Shown here: piece by piece, positions 9,065 to 18,380 of the stretch
Layout of the letters: each line of letters opens with the position of its first letter
How positions within the stretch are numbered: the stretch's first letter is position 1
Source: Basfia succiniciproducens
GTDB taxonomy: Bacteria; Pseudomonadota; Gammaproteobacteria; Enterobacterales; Pasteurellaceae
DNA length: 64,000 nt
Assembly: GCF_011455875.1 (NCBI RefSeq)
Contig: NZ_CP015031.1
Span: forward strand, 725,405 to 789,404
Direction of reading: 5' to 3'
Program-made: the position numbers and the translations under genes
The notes under the pieces: generated by a model
Seen by the model: the letters and a program-made list of their open reading frames with translations, nothing else
What the model was told of the DNA's origin: nothing
Database searches by the model: none

Positions 9065-10570
9065 ATGATTTTTTCTTCATGTAAAACCCCTAATCATTTT
9101 CTTTGCGCAATTTTTATCGGATTTGGATTGAATATTCCGCAAACGTACGCCGAAACGGTCACTCAACAATTTCAAAAAGCGTTCTCCTCTGCCGAGGTGT
9201 CGGAAAAAAAAGAATCAGGACTGGCACTGGATATTGCTCGTCATTTTTATTCTGCTGAAACAATTAAAAATTTTATTGATACCATTCATAAAAACGGCGG
9301 TACTTTTTTACATTTACATTTTTCCGATCATGAAAATTATGCGATCGAAAGTACTATTCTAGGCCAACGCGCTGAAAATGCACGTCGTGATGAACGCGGC
9401 TTTTACGTCAATCCTAAAACCGGCAAACCCTTTTTAACCTATGAGCAGTTAAAGGATATTATGAATTATGCCAAGCAGAAAAATGTAGAACTAATTCCCG
9501 AATTAGATAGTCCGAATCACATGACGGCAATTTTTGATTTGTTAGCGGAAAAAAACGGTAAGGATTATGTACAAAAATTACGTTCAAAATGGACAAATGA
9601 AGAAATTGATATCACCAATCCCGATTCAATAGCTTTTATGACATCTTTAATTGAAGAAGTCGTCTGGATTTTCGGCAATTCCACCAAACATTTTCATATA
9701 GGTGGCGATGAATTTGGCTATAGTGAGGAGAATAATCATGAATTTATTAACTATGCCAATAAATTATCAGCTTTTTTAAAAGAAAAAGGTTTGAAAACCC
9801 GCATTTGGAATGACGGTTTAATTAAAAGCACCATTGACCAATTGGATCCGAATATTCAGGTAACTTATTGGAGTTATGACGGCAATACGCAAAATAAACA
9901 GGCTGCTCAGCAACGGCGGACAATGCGTATCAGTATGCCGGAATTAATTGAACGCGGGTTCTCCGTACTAAACTATAATTCTTATTACTTGTATTTTAAT
10001 CCCAAAGAAAGTCCGAATATATCAAAAGATAGCGATTTTGCGATGCGGGATGTGATTAAAAATTGGGATTTAAGCATTTGGGATGAAAAAAATACCCAAA
10101 ATAAAGTGGCTGAACCCAATAAAATTTCAGGTTCCGCTTTAGCTATTTGGGGTGAACATGCCGGCTCACTAAAAGGCGATTCCATTCATAAAGCCACCGA
10201 AAATTTACTCAAGGCTATTATTTATAAAACCAACGCAGCCGGCGACAGTACCGGAATAATAAACAGAAAATTACAACAACTGGATTTTGCTCAAATAAAT
10301 GCAAACTCTTATATTGACCTGATGCAGATAAAAAATAATGAATCCGTCACATTGGAAAATTATCCGCAAACTGTTCATTTACTACAAACCAACGCACTTT
10401 CAGGTAAAAAACGTGTCCTCTGGGTCAGTGGCTCACATGTACATAAAATGCGCCTTGAACCTCAGTGGCAGAAAACGGGTTTGAATGAGAAACGTAACGG
10501 CAAGTCTTATACGGCTTATAAATATCAAGACAACATTCTTTGGCTTGACGACAATATCACCGAGCAATAA
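9065..10570 (+). CDS. dspB: Dispersin B-like beta-N-acetylglucosaminidase (GH20) with a C-terminal extension
   Basis: A 501-residue secreted glycoside hydrolase family 20 enzyme very like dispersin B, which cuts poly-beta-1,6-GlcNAc (PNAG) and releases biofilms. The signal peptide ends near residue 29 (PQTYA-ET). The core (about 51-392) carries the dispersin signatures GLALDIARHFYS, FLHLHFSDHENYAIES, LIPELDSPNHMTAIF, the catalytic pair Asp215-Glu216 in HIGGDEFGY, TYWSYDG and VLNYNSYYLY. Residues 393-501 have no counterpart in the roughly 380-residue dispersin B as I remember it. ATG at 9065 is chosen over the TTG just before it because AAGGAG sits 8 bases upstream. It converges on pgaDCBA, strongly supporting PNAG as substrate. 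Confidence 0.92.
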   Translation: MIFSSCKTPNHFLCAIFIGFGLNIPQTYAETVTQQFQKAFSSAEVSEKKESGLALDIARHFYSAETIKNFIDTIHKNGGTFLHLHFSDHENYAIESTILGQRAENARRDERGFYVNPKTGKPFLTYEQLKDIMNYAKQKNVELIPELDSPNHMTAIFDLLAEKNGKDYVQKLRSKWTNEEIDITNPDSIAFMTSLIEEVVWIFGNSTKHFHIGGDEFGYSEENNHEFINYANKLSAFLKEKGLKTRIWNDGLIKSTIDQLDPNIQVTYWSYDGNTQNKQAAQQRRTMRISMPELIERGFSVLNYNSYYLYFNPKESPNISKDSDFAMRDVIKNWDLSIWDEKNTQNKVAEPNKISGSALAIWGEHAGSLKGDSIHKATENLLKAIIYKTNAAGDSTGIINRKLQQLDFAQINANSYIDLMQIKNNESVTLENYPQTVHLLQTNALSGKKRVLWVSGSHVHKMRLEPQWQKTGLNEKRNGKSYTAYKYQDNILWLDDNITEQ

Positions 10571-10710
10571 AGACAAAGTGCGATCGGTTTTGATGAAATT
10601 TTGTAAGGTGGGGCTTGTCCCACCAATCATAAAAATTAATGGGTAATAAAAGATAGGATAAATTCCACCTTACATTTACTTGGCAATCATGTCACTTTCC
10701 GCCACAAAAA

Positions 10711-10734
10711 AAAAGCACAATTTCTTGTGCTTTT
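10711..10734 (-). terminator. Terminator of the pga operon
   Basis: AAAAGCACAA (10711-10720) pairs perfectly with TTGTGCTTTT (10725-10734) around a 4-base loop. On the minus strand it follows the pgaD stop and ends in a T run (complement of the A run at 10706-10714). Confidence 0.85.
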
Positions 10735-10751
10735 CATTAATTGATTAGTTC

Positions 10752-11039
10752 TTAATGGCTCAAAATTAATCGCTTCGACGGTTTTGCAATAAATGACCAG
10801 ATAATTGCAATCACAACCAATGCCACTGAAACAGCGAACATAAAGATCATAATATCTGAGAAGAAATACTGTTCATAAACGGGATTTACGAAAATCTTCG
10901 TAGAATAACTGGCTACCACATAGCATGTATATCCCCACAAAGACCAGGTAATCAAGCTTAAAAACATACTTTTAAGAACTAACTTTAAGGGTAATTCTCT
11001 CATACTTTTTTTAATAATCATCAATTTCTGAAGATCCAA
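10752..11039 (-). CDS. pgaD: PgaD, PNAG synthase accessory subunit
   Basis: A 95-residue inner-membrane protein with two hydrophobic segments (about 24-48 and 64-84), the architecture of PgaD, which binds PgaC and is needed for c-di-GMP-stimulated polymerisation in E. coli. It starts one base after the pgaC stop and is the last gene of the operon. Sequence conservation in this family is low, so the call rests on size, topology and position as well as the MRELPLKLVLKSMFLSLITWSLWGY-type opening. Confidence 0.85.
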   Translation of the reverse strand: MDLQKLMIIKKSMRELPLKLVLKSMFLSLITWSLWGYTCYVVASYSTKIFVNPVYEQYFFSDIMIFMFAVSVALVVIAIIWSFIAKPSKRLILSH

Positions 11040-11040
11040 C

Positions 11041-12273
11041 TTACACTCCTCTATCCGGACTCGTCCATACCGCTAACTTGGACTTATTTCTAAAAATCGC
11101 TTTCGGAATACCGAAAACGAGCGTTACCATATTCAGTAACCAATACACATAAGGGTACCAAATACAATATAAGGAATATCTGAGTAGCCCTTTTTCATAG
11201 CGACTATCCAGAAATAAACTGAACATATACTGCAGAAAGAATGTCAGGAATAACACCGTCATCAACGGTCTGAAAATATCTATTTTAAATGAACCCTCTG
11301 TGATCTGGAGATATGTGTTTATACATAAGACGATAATAAGGGAATATGCCCAAAAGGCGGTTAAAAAATATTCAATGTACATCGGCCATAAACGGCGATT
11401 TTTCAAGCGCCAAACCTGAGGAAAATATTTTATGACGGTTTCCGCGCCGCCTTGCGCCCAGCGCAAACGCTGTTTAAACAAGCCCTTTATGGTTTCCGGC
11501 ATTAATGTCCAACATAAGGCACGCGGCTCATACACGATGTTGTATCCCGACGTTTGCAGCTTCCAGCTGACATCAATATCTTCGGTGATCATGTTAGTGC
11601 TCCAACCGCCGATTTTTTGCATGGCTTCCACTTTAAATAAACAGCAGACGCCCGATACGGTAAAAATTGTCCCCATCACGCTTTGCGCGCGTTTGATCAG
11701 CCCGATAATTGAACTGAATTCCGAGGTTTGCAGGCAGCCAAGAATCGTACTTCGATTACGCACGCGCGGGTTGCCGGTTACCGCACCGAATTGCGGATTT
11801 GACTCTAAAGCCTGAACCATATAATCCACCGCTTTATAATCCAGCACCGCATCGCCGTCGATACAGCCGACATATTTACCTTTCGCTACGGTTAAGCCAT
11901 GGTTTAAAGCACTGGCTTTACCTGCGTTTTCTTGATGTAAGGCAACAATGCGACTATCTTTTTGTGCCCATCGGTCGATAATTTTACCCGTATCGTCTTT
12001 GCTGCCGTCATTAATGAAAATAAGCTCGAATTTGGGATATTTTAATTTCAGCAAATAAGGAATCGCATCGTCTAAATTATCCGCTTCGTTGTAGCAAGGA
12101 ACCATAATTGAGACTAACGGCACATCTTCCAATTTCATTTTCGAATATTTGGGTTTCTTGAGCTTTCCTTCAATAAAAAAGTAGTAATAAGACGCCGAGA
12201 TAATGCAGTACACCGCCATTAAAGCCGGATACATAAATAACATTGCATTAAAAATATAATACCAAGACATCAT
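11041..12273 (-). CDS. pgaC: PgaC, poly-beta-1,6-N-acetylglucosamine synthase
   Basis: Processive family 2 glycosyltransferase of 410 residues that polymerises UDP-GlcNAc into PNAG at the inner membrane. Membrane segments lie at the N-terminus (about 7-33) and in the last 120 residues. Catalytic motifs are intact: PCYNEADN and INDGS, Asp139/Asp141 in CIDGDAVLD, the TED base (230-232, NMITEDIDVSW) and QRLRW (268-272). Two ATG codons are adjacent at the start; AAGGGG lies just upstream and fits the second slightly better. Eight bases separate it from pgaB. Confidence 0.95.
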   Translation of the reverse strand: MMSWYYIFNAMLFMYPALMAVYCIISASYYYFFIEGKLKKPKYSKMKLEDVPLVSIMVPCYNEADNLDDAIPYLLKLKYPKFELIFINDGSKDDTGKIIDRWAQKDSRIVALHQENAGKASALNHGLTVAKGKYVGCIDGDAVLDYKAVDYMVQALESNPQFGAVTGNPRVRNRSTILGCLQTSEFSSIIGLIKRAQSVMGTIFTVSGVCCLFKVEAMQKIGGWSTNMITEDIDVSWKLQTSGYNIVYEPRALCWTLMPETIKGLFKQRLRWAQGGAETVIKYFPQVWRLKNRRLWPMYIEYFLTAFWAYSLIIVLCINTYLQITEGSFKIDIFRPLMTVLFLTFFLQYMFSLFLDSRYEKGLLRYSLYCIWYPYVYWLLNMVTLVFGIPKAIFRNKSKLAVWTSPDRGV

Positions 12274-12280
12274 GTACCCC

Positions 12281-14068
12281 TTATTTCAATCCAAGATTAG
12301 TATTTATTGAAAAGTGCGGTCTGATTTCATTTAATTTCGGCTGATTTTCTTGGAAATTATCCGGATAGTAACCGAAGTTATAAAAGTGATATTTTGTCTG
12401 AATATCCCGCATCCAATCAATTAACTCATCATCGGTAATAGCTTGCTGAGTACGCCAATCCACTGTTTGTAATTCAAAAGCTAAGCGGTCTTTTGCTACT
12501 TGCGGTACTGTTTTTTTAATGAGATTACCCAACCAATTACGCGCGCCGCTTTGAGTCAGTTCCGAACCTTTCACATAAGGTGTAGCTGAAACAATAACGG
12601 CATCATAATGCCGATTCAATTCAGCCAGATTTTGGTTAAATTGTTTTTCGGATTCGTCCGACATATTTACCGGTGCGGAAATCATTCGCATTGTAGCGAA
12701 ATCTTCTCTACCGCCTAATGCATAAGGATAAACAATATCTTTTAATTCATCCGTTAATCGAAGCGATGCCGCATCAAGCGGTTTTAAATCCGTAAATTTG
12801 TTATCACTTGATAAATTGTCATCAAATAAAATGCCGTTAATTTTACTATAAAGTGCTAAATCACGATAAATAGACTTAATTTGTTGCGTATTGTTTTTAC
12901 CCTTAAAGGCGGAAATCGGCATCCAGGCGTAAACGGCCTTACCCAGTCTTGTTTTGATAATCCATACGACTCGGCTGAATAAATCCGCACGAACCGGTAA
13001 TTGCTGATTATAAAAATACAACGCATCCGCAACACCATCATTATCGGTATCGGAAAATGCCTGAATATAAACGCGCTCAATACCTTGGCGGTAAATACGT
13101 TCAATTAACGCATCCAGATTTTTACTTTGTTGAGCCGGATTCGGATCATACACATCATCTAATTTGATACGTAAAGAACGCTGGACTAAAACATCTTTAT
13201 TTTTATTTTTTAAATAATTTTCAATAGTATTAATTGATGTTTCGTTATCGAGTAACAGACGCCCCAAATGAAATTGATCCGGTGTATTATTTATTGTATC
13301 AACAAGTGACATATGCACTTTAAAACCGGCTTCTTCTGCAATAGCAGCGGCTTTTTCATTAAATCGACCGTAGGGCCAAATCATTGCGGCAGGTGCAGCG
13401 CCCAAATGCTGTTTAAGCAAAGAAAAAGAACGTTGGAAATCTTTACGTAATCTTGCTTCATATTGGCTTTCCGTCTCATATTTACCATTTATGTATGCCG
13501 GAGTAATAACTGCCGGCACATTACTCCCTGCCGGATTTGCTTTAACACCGTGATGCAAGTCATGCGTATGTGAGGCAATTTCGACTAAACCGCTGTCTTT
13601 CATTTCGCGTAATTGTTGCCAAGTAACAAATTCTTTACGATCTAATTTTTCATCACCGTAAGTCACTTTTTTATTTGCCGGCGTCTCAATCCAATCCGTT
13701 ACAATCGCATATACCGCGGGGTAATTATAAGCTCTCAGCAATGGGTAAATAACAGTATAAAAACTTTGGTAACCGTCATCAAAAGTCAATAAAACTGATT
13801 TTTCCGGTAAGGCCTTGCCACCATTTCTTGCATCAAGTATTTGCTGCATGCTCACCGGAATATAACCGTTAGTGCGCAACCAATTAAATTGAGAAATTAA
13901 TTTTTGCGCGGATATGGTTTGAGGGTAATATTTCTCGCTCTGCACACTTTCATCAATAATATTGTGATAACACAAAACGCCAAAATGATTATTTGCGGCC
14001 AATGCCTGCACGGCAAATAATAACGAGGTACTTAAATACGTAACCAATCTCATACAATGTTTAAACAT
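12281..14068 (-). CDS. pgaB: PgaB, PNAG N-deacetylase
   Basis: Periplasmic two-domain enzyme that partially deacetylates PNAG before export. The N-terminal half is a NodB-type polysaccharide deacetylase with the metal/catalytic motif LLTFDDGYQSF (Asp pair near residues 97-98) and SHTHDLHHG (near 166-174). The C-terminal half is the GH13-like PNAG-binding hydrolase domain (ILFDDNLSSD, YPYALGGREDFATMRMISAPV). The signal peptide is MFKHCMRLVTYLSTSLLFAVQALAA. There is no lipobox Cys, whereas E. coli PgaB is a lipoprotein. The start is placed at 14068 because GGGA precedes it; an in-frame ATG at 14080 is the alternative. Confidence 0.93.
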   Translation of the reverse strand: MFKHCMRLVTYLSTSLLFAVQALAANNHFGVLCYHNIIDESVQSEKYYPQTISAQKLISQFNWLRTNGYIPVSMQQILDARNGGKALPEKSVLLTFDDGYQSFYTVIYPLLRAYNYPAVYAIVTDWIETPANKKVTYGDEKLDRKEFVTWQQLREMKDSGLVEIASHTHDLHHGVKANPAGSNVPAVITPAYINGKYETESQYEARLRKDFQRSFSLLKQHLGAAPAAMIWPYGRFNEKAAAIAEEAGFKVHMSLVDTINNTPDQFHLGRLLLDNETSINTIENYLKNKNKDVLVQRSLRIKLDDVYDPNPAQQSKNLDALIERIYRQGIERVYIQAFSDTDNDGVADALYFYNQQLPVRADLFSRVVWIIKTRLGKAVYAWMPISAFKGKNNTQQIKSIYRDLALYSKINGILFDDNLSSDNKFTDLKPLDAASLRLTDELKDIVYPYALGGREDFATMRMISAPVNMSDESEKQFNQNLAELNRHYDAVIVSATPYVKGSELTQSGARNWLGNLIKKTVPQVAKDRLAFELQTVDWRTQQAITDDELIDWMRDIQTKYHFYNFGYYPDNFQENQPKLNEIRPHFSINTNLGLK

Positions 14069-14091
14069 AAATAATCCCATAAAATAAATAA

Positions 14092-16497
14092 TTAAAAAGA
14101 AACCGATAACGTTAAATTAATAAAATTATTAAACTCCGGCGAACCGTCATAAATTGAACGTTTTCGCCCGACATCGTAAGAGATATTTAGTTTCTTACCT
14201 AAACGCCATTCCTGACCATAAGCAACAGACCAGGTTTTACTGCTTGCGAAACTGTCTTGCCAATAATAACCGCCGCCTGCTTTAAAATGATGAGTGAGGG
14301 TAATACTGTGATCAAAAGGCTGATAATAAGACAGATCGAAGTTATCCTCTAAAGAACGGCTCTTTAACGGATTGTAATAATAGGCACCGGGTATTGCTTT
14401 ATTTCGTTCATAGGAACCATATAAACTGCCGTTTAAATTCCAGCGATTATGTTTAAACAGATTGAAATTTGACCAGAACGAAAGATTTTTACGTAAGTTT
14501 TCATCATCAAATTTCATTGCCGTAATACCCGCACCGGCTTCAAATCGATCCGAATATTTATAATTCACCGAAAAACCGAGATCTTTTGCATAGGTATCCT
14601 GATAAATAGCTTTAATAGGCGTATTAGCGCTATTTAAACCGCCATTTAAACTAAATTGCCAATGCTGATTTAACTGATATTGAATAGTTGCCGCAAAATA
14701 AGCTTTATCATTTAATTTGATCCCTTTGCCCGCTTCCGCATTCACCATGAACGGGTAAAAGTTTGCTTCAACCCCCGCCCCAACACGCTGTTGCTCAAAA
14801 GGTAAACCGTCATCGGGGGATTTTGTCGTCAAATAATGAATATAAACATCATGACCATCATCTGTTTTCGGCGAATAAAGATAATATTCTTGATTACTTT
14901 CATTCTCACCGGCCGGCGATGTACGATGAGAAATTCCACTGCTTGCAACCAAACGGGCAGATTTGGCTTGATCATATTGCTCCATAAACCAATTCGCGTT
15001 GTCTTTTTCTTCTGTTGTCCACGTATTGACAAGCCGGCTTGCGGTACGCCAATCATTCACAGATAAAGCCAAATTTGCTTGCGCGACTTCCGCCCAAGCC
15101 GTATCTTCAGGTAAAAATGCCTGTGCTTTATGAACCCAATCCGCCGCATCATCTGTTCTGGCTCTTGCGGCTTCCAGTTCCGCTTTAGTAAGCATAATCC
15201 AACCGTCCCCCGGAGTTACGGATAATCGCTCATCGATTAACTGCATTGCGGAAGATAAATCACCCTGTGCAACCAATGAACTGACTTTTGTCGAAAAGTA
15301 ATTGCCGTAATCCGGATTTTCAATTTTTCTTGAACGGGTAAAATCAAGAACCATTAAACCGGGTTCACCGATATTATTCTCTAAATAATCCCGAGCTTCC
15401 GGATATTTAGCCGCATCATTTAGTGCCTGAACAATTTTAATTCCTAATGTAAAAGGTACTTCTCCGCCTTCTGCAAGATGTGATTGCTCAACTTCTTTAT
15501 ATAGAGACAACGCGGCAAACGGCGAGCCCGAAGCAACTAAATAATCCGCATAAGCTTCTTTTACATAATTAGGAATCGGCTGATTGCTTTCCGTTAATAG
15601 TTCATAAGAGTTTTTGGCTCGGTTGCTATCGTCATTTTTTAATTTTGAGCCCACAACAACCATATCCTGCAACGATTGTTGTTTGAGTGAATTATCTTCA
15701 GGTACTTTGATGTAGACCTTATCCAACATAGAATAAGCAGTATTTAACTGTTGTTTATTCGGTGAATTTTTTGATATACGAACAGCTTGGTCATGTAATA
15801 ACCACGATTTATCGTTATCAGTGAATACTTCGGGGTATTTTGCGATAAGTTGTTCTTGAACGGGAGAAATATTCAATTGAGCGGCTAAACGGTATAATTT
15901 TTTTACTAACTCAATATCATTTGGATTTGTATCTAATTCGGAATTCCAGCGATGAAAACGGGTAATTAAAGGTTCGCTGCTATCAAGAAAATAGGCATTG
16001 GCTTGATTATATTGTTCATCCGTTCCGAATCGATGCTTATATCGGGATAAATATAATTTTGACTGCTCGAATTTAGCCATATCGGTACTGACCAAAGCTA
16101 ATCCGAGCAAGCCGTTAGGATTTTTAGTATCAAGGTTATTTAATTGATTATAAAAAGCCAAGGATTTGCTGAATTGGCGTTCGTTTCTTGCCGCTCTTGC
16201 CAAATATTCCAATTCATTTGATGAAAAATCAGTTAATTTATAAGTTTCACTAATAGATAAAGCTTCAGCATCACGGTTTTGTCGGACCAACAATGTAATT
16301 AGATCGTCTCTAACTTTTTTATCTTTGGTTTTATTGTATAAATCAATAAGTTGTTTAGTTCCTTCAACTAACTGACCATCACCCAATCGGGAATATTTAA
16401 TAATATTTTCCCGCCGCTCATCAATAGGAGAACCGTTCGCATATTGAACGGCTAAAGCGCCTCCAATAAGAAGTGTCAGTAAACTAACCTTATTCAT
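14092..16497 (-). CDS. pgaA: PgaA, outer-membrane PNAG export porin
   Basis: An 801-residue exporter. The signal peptide ends near ANG-SP (about residue 23). The periplasmic part is helical and TPR-like (repeats such as EYLARAARNERQFSKSLAFYNQLNNLDTKNPNGLLGLALV and AAKYPEARDYLENNIGEPG), thought to bind the deacetylated polymer. From about residue 540 the sequence turns into alternating beta strands rich in aromatic residues, ending LINLTLSVSF-like with a terminal Phe, the signature of an outer-membrane barrel. It is the first gene of pgaABCD; an AT-rich gap of 515 bases lies upstream. Confidence 0.94.
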   Translation of the reverse strand: MNKVSLLTLLIGGALAVQYANGSPIDERRENIIKYSRLGDGQLVEGTKQLIDLYNKTKDKKVRDDLITLLVRQNRDAEALSISETYKLTDFSSNELEYLARAARNERQFSKSLAFYNQLNNLDTKNPNGLLGLALVSTDMAKFEQSKLYLSRYKHRFGTDEQYNQANAYFLDSSEPLITRFHRWNSELDTNPNDIELVKKLYRLAAQLNISPVQEQLIAKYPEVFTDNDKSWLLHDQAVRISKNSPNKQQLNTAYSMLDKVYIKVPEDNSLKQQSLQDMVVVGSKLKNDDSNRAKNSYELLTESNQPIPNYVKEAYADYLVASGSPFAALSLYKEVEQSHLAEGGEVPFTLGIKIVQALNDAAKYPEARDYLENNIGEPGLMVLDFTRSRKIENPDYGNYFSTKVSSLVAQGDLSSAMQLIDERLSVTPGDGWIMLTKAELEAARARTDDAADWVHKAQAFLPEDTAWAEVAQANLALSVNDWRTASRLVNTWTTEEKDNANWFMEQYDQAKSARLVASSGISHRTSPAGENESNQEYYLYSPKTDDGHDVYIHYLTTKSPDDGLPFEQQRVGAGVEANFYPFMVNAEAGKGIKLNDKAYFAATIQYQLNQHWQFSLNGGLNSANTPIKAIYQDTYAKDLGFSVNYKYSDRFEAGAGITAMKFDDENLRKNLSFWSNFNLFKHNRWNLNGSLYGSYERNKAIPGAYYYNPLKSRSLEDNFDLSYYQPFDHSITLTHHFKAGGGYYWQDSFASSKTWSVAYGQEWRLGKKLNISYDVGRKRSIYDGSPEFNNFINLTLSVSF

Positions 16498-17012
16498 TAA
16501 TAAACCTCAATTTAAATTATAAATTGGTGAATATTAACATTTCTTAGACAATTAATTTAAAAAAACAGCTTAAATATTAATAATATTTTATATTTAAAAC
16601 TAAATTAATTTAGATAAATTATTTTATTTCTATAGGTGAGAATATAATTGAAAATTAATATATATTTATGTAAATAAATGTATGTTATTAATTTAAATTA
16701 ATGCTTTATTTATAAAATTAGGAATATTTCCATTATTATAAATATGATTGATGATATTTAAATTTTATTGAATCGGAACGACTCGTTGTTTTGTTTCGAA
16801 AATACGGCTTTATCTTTAAGTTTACTAACCGTTTTAAGCAATACGTAAAAGTGCGGTCAAAATTTTTGAAATTTCTAGAATTTACCGAAAATCAACCGCA
16901 CTTTTAATAAAAACTATTGTTTGTTTTCGGTATTATCAGGTAGGACTCTACCGCCATAAAAAAACACCAATAACCTTAGGCTATTGGTGTTCTTAATTAA
17001 ACAAACTAGAAA
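16498..17012. promoter_or_regulatory. AT-rich intergenic region upstream of the pga operon
   Basis: No gene is seen in these 515 bases. The part nearest pgaA (16500-16760) is extremely AT-rich, with several TATAAT/TTTATA-like words on the minus strand, so the pga promoter must be here, but no single -35/-10 pair stands out. An inverted USS pair (AAAAGTGCGGT 16847-16857, ACCGCACTTTT 16895-16905) and the rplY terminator fill the remainder. Confidence 0.5.
16957..16991 (-). terminator. Terminator of rplY
   Basis: AACACCAATA (16963-16972) pairs with TATTGGTGTT (16982-16991); on the minus strand it follows the rplY stop and ends in a T run (complement of 16957-16964). Confidence 0.85.
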
Positions 17013-17300
17013 TTAAGCACGTTTGAAGTCAATATGAACTAGTTTTGGTTTGAACGGGTGACGTTGCATAGCCTGTACTTTAACCGCAACTTCTTTGCCG
17101 TTAATAACCAAAGTGATCACTTCCGAATAGAAAGAATCATGTGCTTGTGCGTTGTTTAACTCATCGTGGTTTAATACGATTGAAACCGCATCTTCATTAC
17201 CACCGTAAACGATAGCGGGAATTTGACCATTGTGACGAAGGCGGCGGCTCGCACCCTTACCTTGCGCAGAACGAACTTCAGCGTTAAATTTAAATGCCAT
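17013..17300 (-). CDS. rplY: 50S ribosomal protein L25 (short form)
   Basis: The 95-residue single-domain L25 of gammaproteobacteria, which binds loop E of 5S rRNA on the large subunit. The family opening [32 protein letters not shown] and ending [17 protein letters not shown] are clear. There is no C-terminal CTC domain. The gene is monocistronic with its own terminator, and its leader contains a strong hairpin that could be the autoregulatory site. Confidence 0.97.
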   Translation of the reverse strand: MAFKFNAEVRSAQGKGASRRLRHNGQIPAIVYGGNEDAVSIVLNHDELNNAQAHDSFYSEVITLVINGKEVAVKVQAMQRHPFKPKLVHIDFKRA

Positions 17301-17362
17301 TTTAATGTTCTCTTAAATTAATAATTAATATTCAAAAACTGCAGGCGACCCAGCAATTTCCA

Positions 17363-17400
17363 TAATCTGACCCAAAGGCTTTCTTTGAGCCCGAGGATTA
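17363..17400 (-). ncRNA. Candidate L25-binding leader structure of rplY mRNA
   Basis: On the minus strand GGCUCAAAG (17391-17383) pairs with CUUUGGGUC (17377-17369) as a 9-bp stem with two G-U pairs and a 5-base loop. An outer UAAUC/GAUUA stem (17400-17396 with 17367-17363) encloses it through an asymmetric internal loop (CUCG opposite A). It lies about 60 bases before the rplY ATG. E. coli rplY is known to be autoregulated through a 5S-loop-E-like leader; assigning this hairpin that role is inference. Confidence 0.45.
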
Positions 17401-17545
17401 TACGTAATCGACAGAGAAAAATCAAATTAAATCACCATAATATAGACAATTATTTACATAAAATGAGCTGGCTATTTTGCCCTAAAAAAGGCAAAATATA
17501 ATCTATTTTATAGATGAATTTACGGAAAAAAGAGAATAACTCCAA

Positions 17546-18157
17546 ATGGACATTTTAATTGATTTTTTCATTAATTACGGCTATTTAGCCGTATTGCTCG
17601 TATTAATTATTTGCGGTTTTGGTGTGCCGATTCCGGAAGATATTACTTTGGTTTCAGGCGGTATTATCGCCGGCTTAGGTTATGCAAATCCGCATATCAT
17701 GGTCTTCGTAAGTATGTTTGGGGTATTAGCCGGTGACAGTGTAATGTATTGGTTGGGGCGTATTTACGGCGTAAGAATTTTGCGTTTCCGCCCAATCCGT
17801 AAAATTATGACCTTACAGCGATTAAGAATGGTCAGAGATAAATTTGAACAATACGGCAACCGGGTTTTATTCGTTGCGCGCTTTTTACCGGGGTTGCGGG
17901 CGCCGATTTATACGGTATCCGGCATTACCCGCCGGGTCAGCTACCCTCGTTTTATTTTTCTTGATTTCTTAGCGGCAATTATTTCCGTACCGATTTGGGT
18001 TTATCTCGGTTATCACGGTGGTAATAATCATGAGTGGATTGAAGCGCAAATCCGTAAAGGGCAAATGGGTATTTATGCCGTTTTAGCGGTTGTTGTTATT
18101 TTTGTCGGCTGGAAAGTATATAAATCGAAAAAAGTAAAAGCAGATAAAACTAACTAA
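17546..18157 (+). CDS. DedA-family inner-membrane protein
   Basis: A 203-residue polytopic protein of the DedA/VTT (SNARE-associated) family, members of which act in membrane homeostasis, undecaprenyl-phosphate or phospholipid recycling and proton-motive-force maintenance. The re-entrant-loop motif GFGVPIPEDITLVSGGIIAG and the second-repeat motif FVARFLPGLRAPIYTVSGI are present, with hydrophobic helices around residues 10-30, 48-72, 138-160 and 172-192 and a basic C-terminus. It could correspond to any of several E. coli paralogues, so no symbol is given. It is divergent from rplY and convergent with glgP. Confidence 0.88.
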   Translation: MDILIDFFINYGYLAVLLVLIICGFGVPIPEDITLVSGGIIAGLGYANPHIMVFVSMFGVLAGDSVMYWLGRIYGVRILRFRPIRKIMTLQRLRMVRDKFEQYGNRVLFVARFLPGLRAPIYTVSGITRRVSYPRFIFLDFLAAIISVPIWVYLGYHGGNNHEWIEAQIRKGQMGIYAVLAVVVIFVGWKVYKSKKVKADKTN

Positions 18158-18185
18158 TCAGGTTATTGACGAAAGTCTTTCGTAG

Positions 18186-18206
18186 GGGCGGAATTTATTT
18201 CCGCCC
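18186..18206 (+). terminator. Stem-loop after the DedA gene
   Basis: GGGCGGAA (18186-18193) pairs with TTCCGCCC (18199-18206) and is followed by TTTATATAA. It is 29 bases past the stop codon, a plausible terminator with a weak T tract. Confidence 0.6.
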
Positions 18207-18324
18207 TTTATATAATAACACTGATAATTCAATATGTTATGGACAGACATAAAGTGTGCCCTATAAATTTTTAATAAATCTTTAGGTTTGTCAGCAGTCT
18301 GTAATATTCGTCTATGTTGTAATG

Positions 18325-18356
18325 AAAAAGTGCGGTAAAATTTACCGCACTTTTTT
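18325..18356. terminator. USS-palindrome terminator (convergent DedA gene / glgP)
   Basis: AAAAAGTGCGGTAAA (18325-18339) and its complement (18342-18356) form an almost loop-free perfect palindrome built from two USS copies. It lies 24 bases past the glgP stop and ends in T runs on both strands. Confidence 0.75.
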
Positions 18357-18380
18357 GTTAATAGTTTGATTAAACTAATT

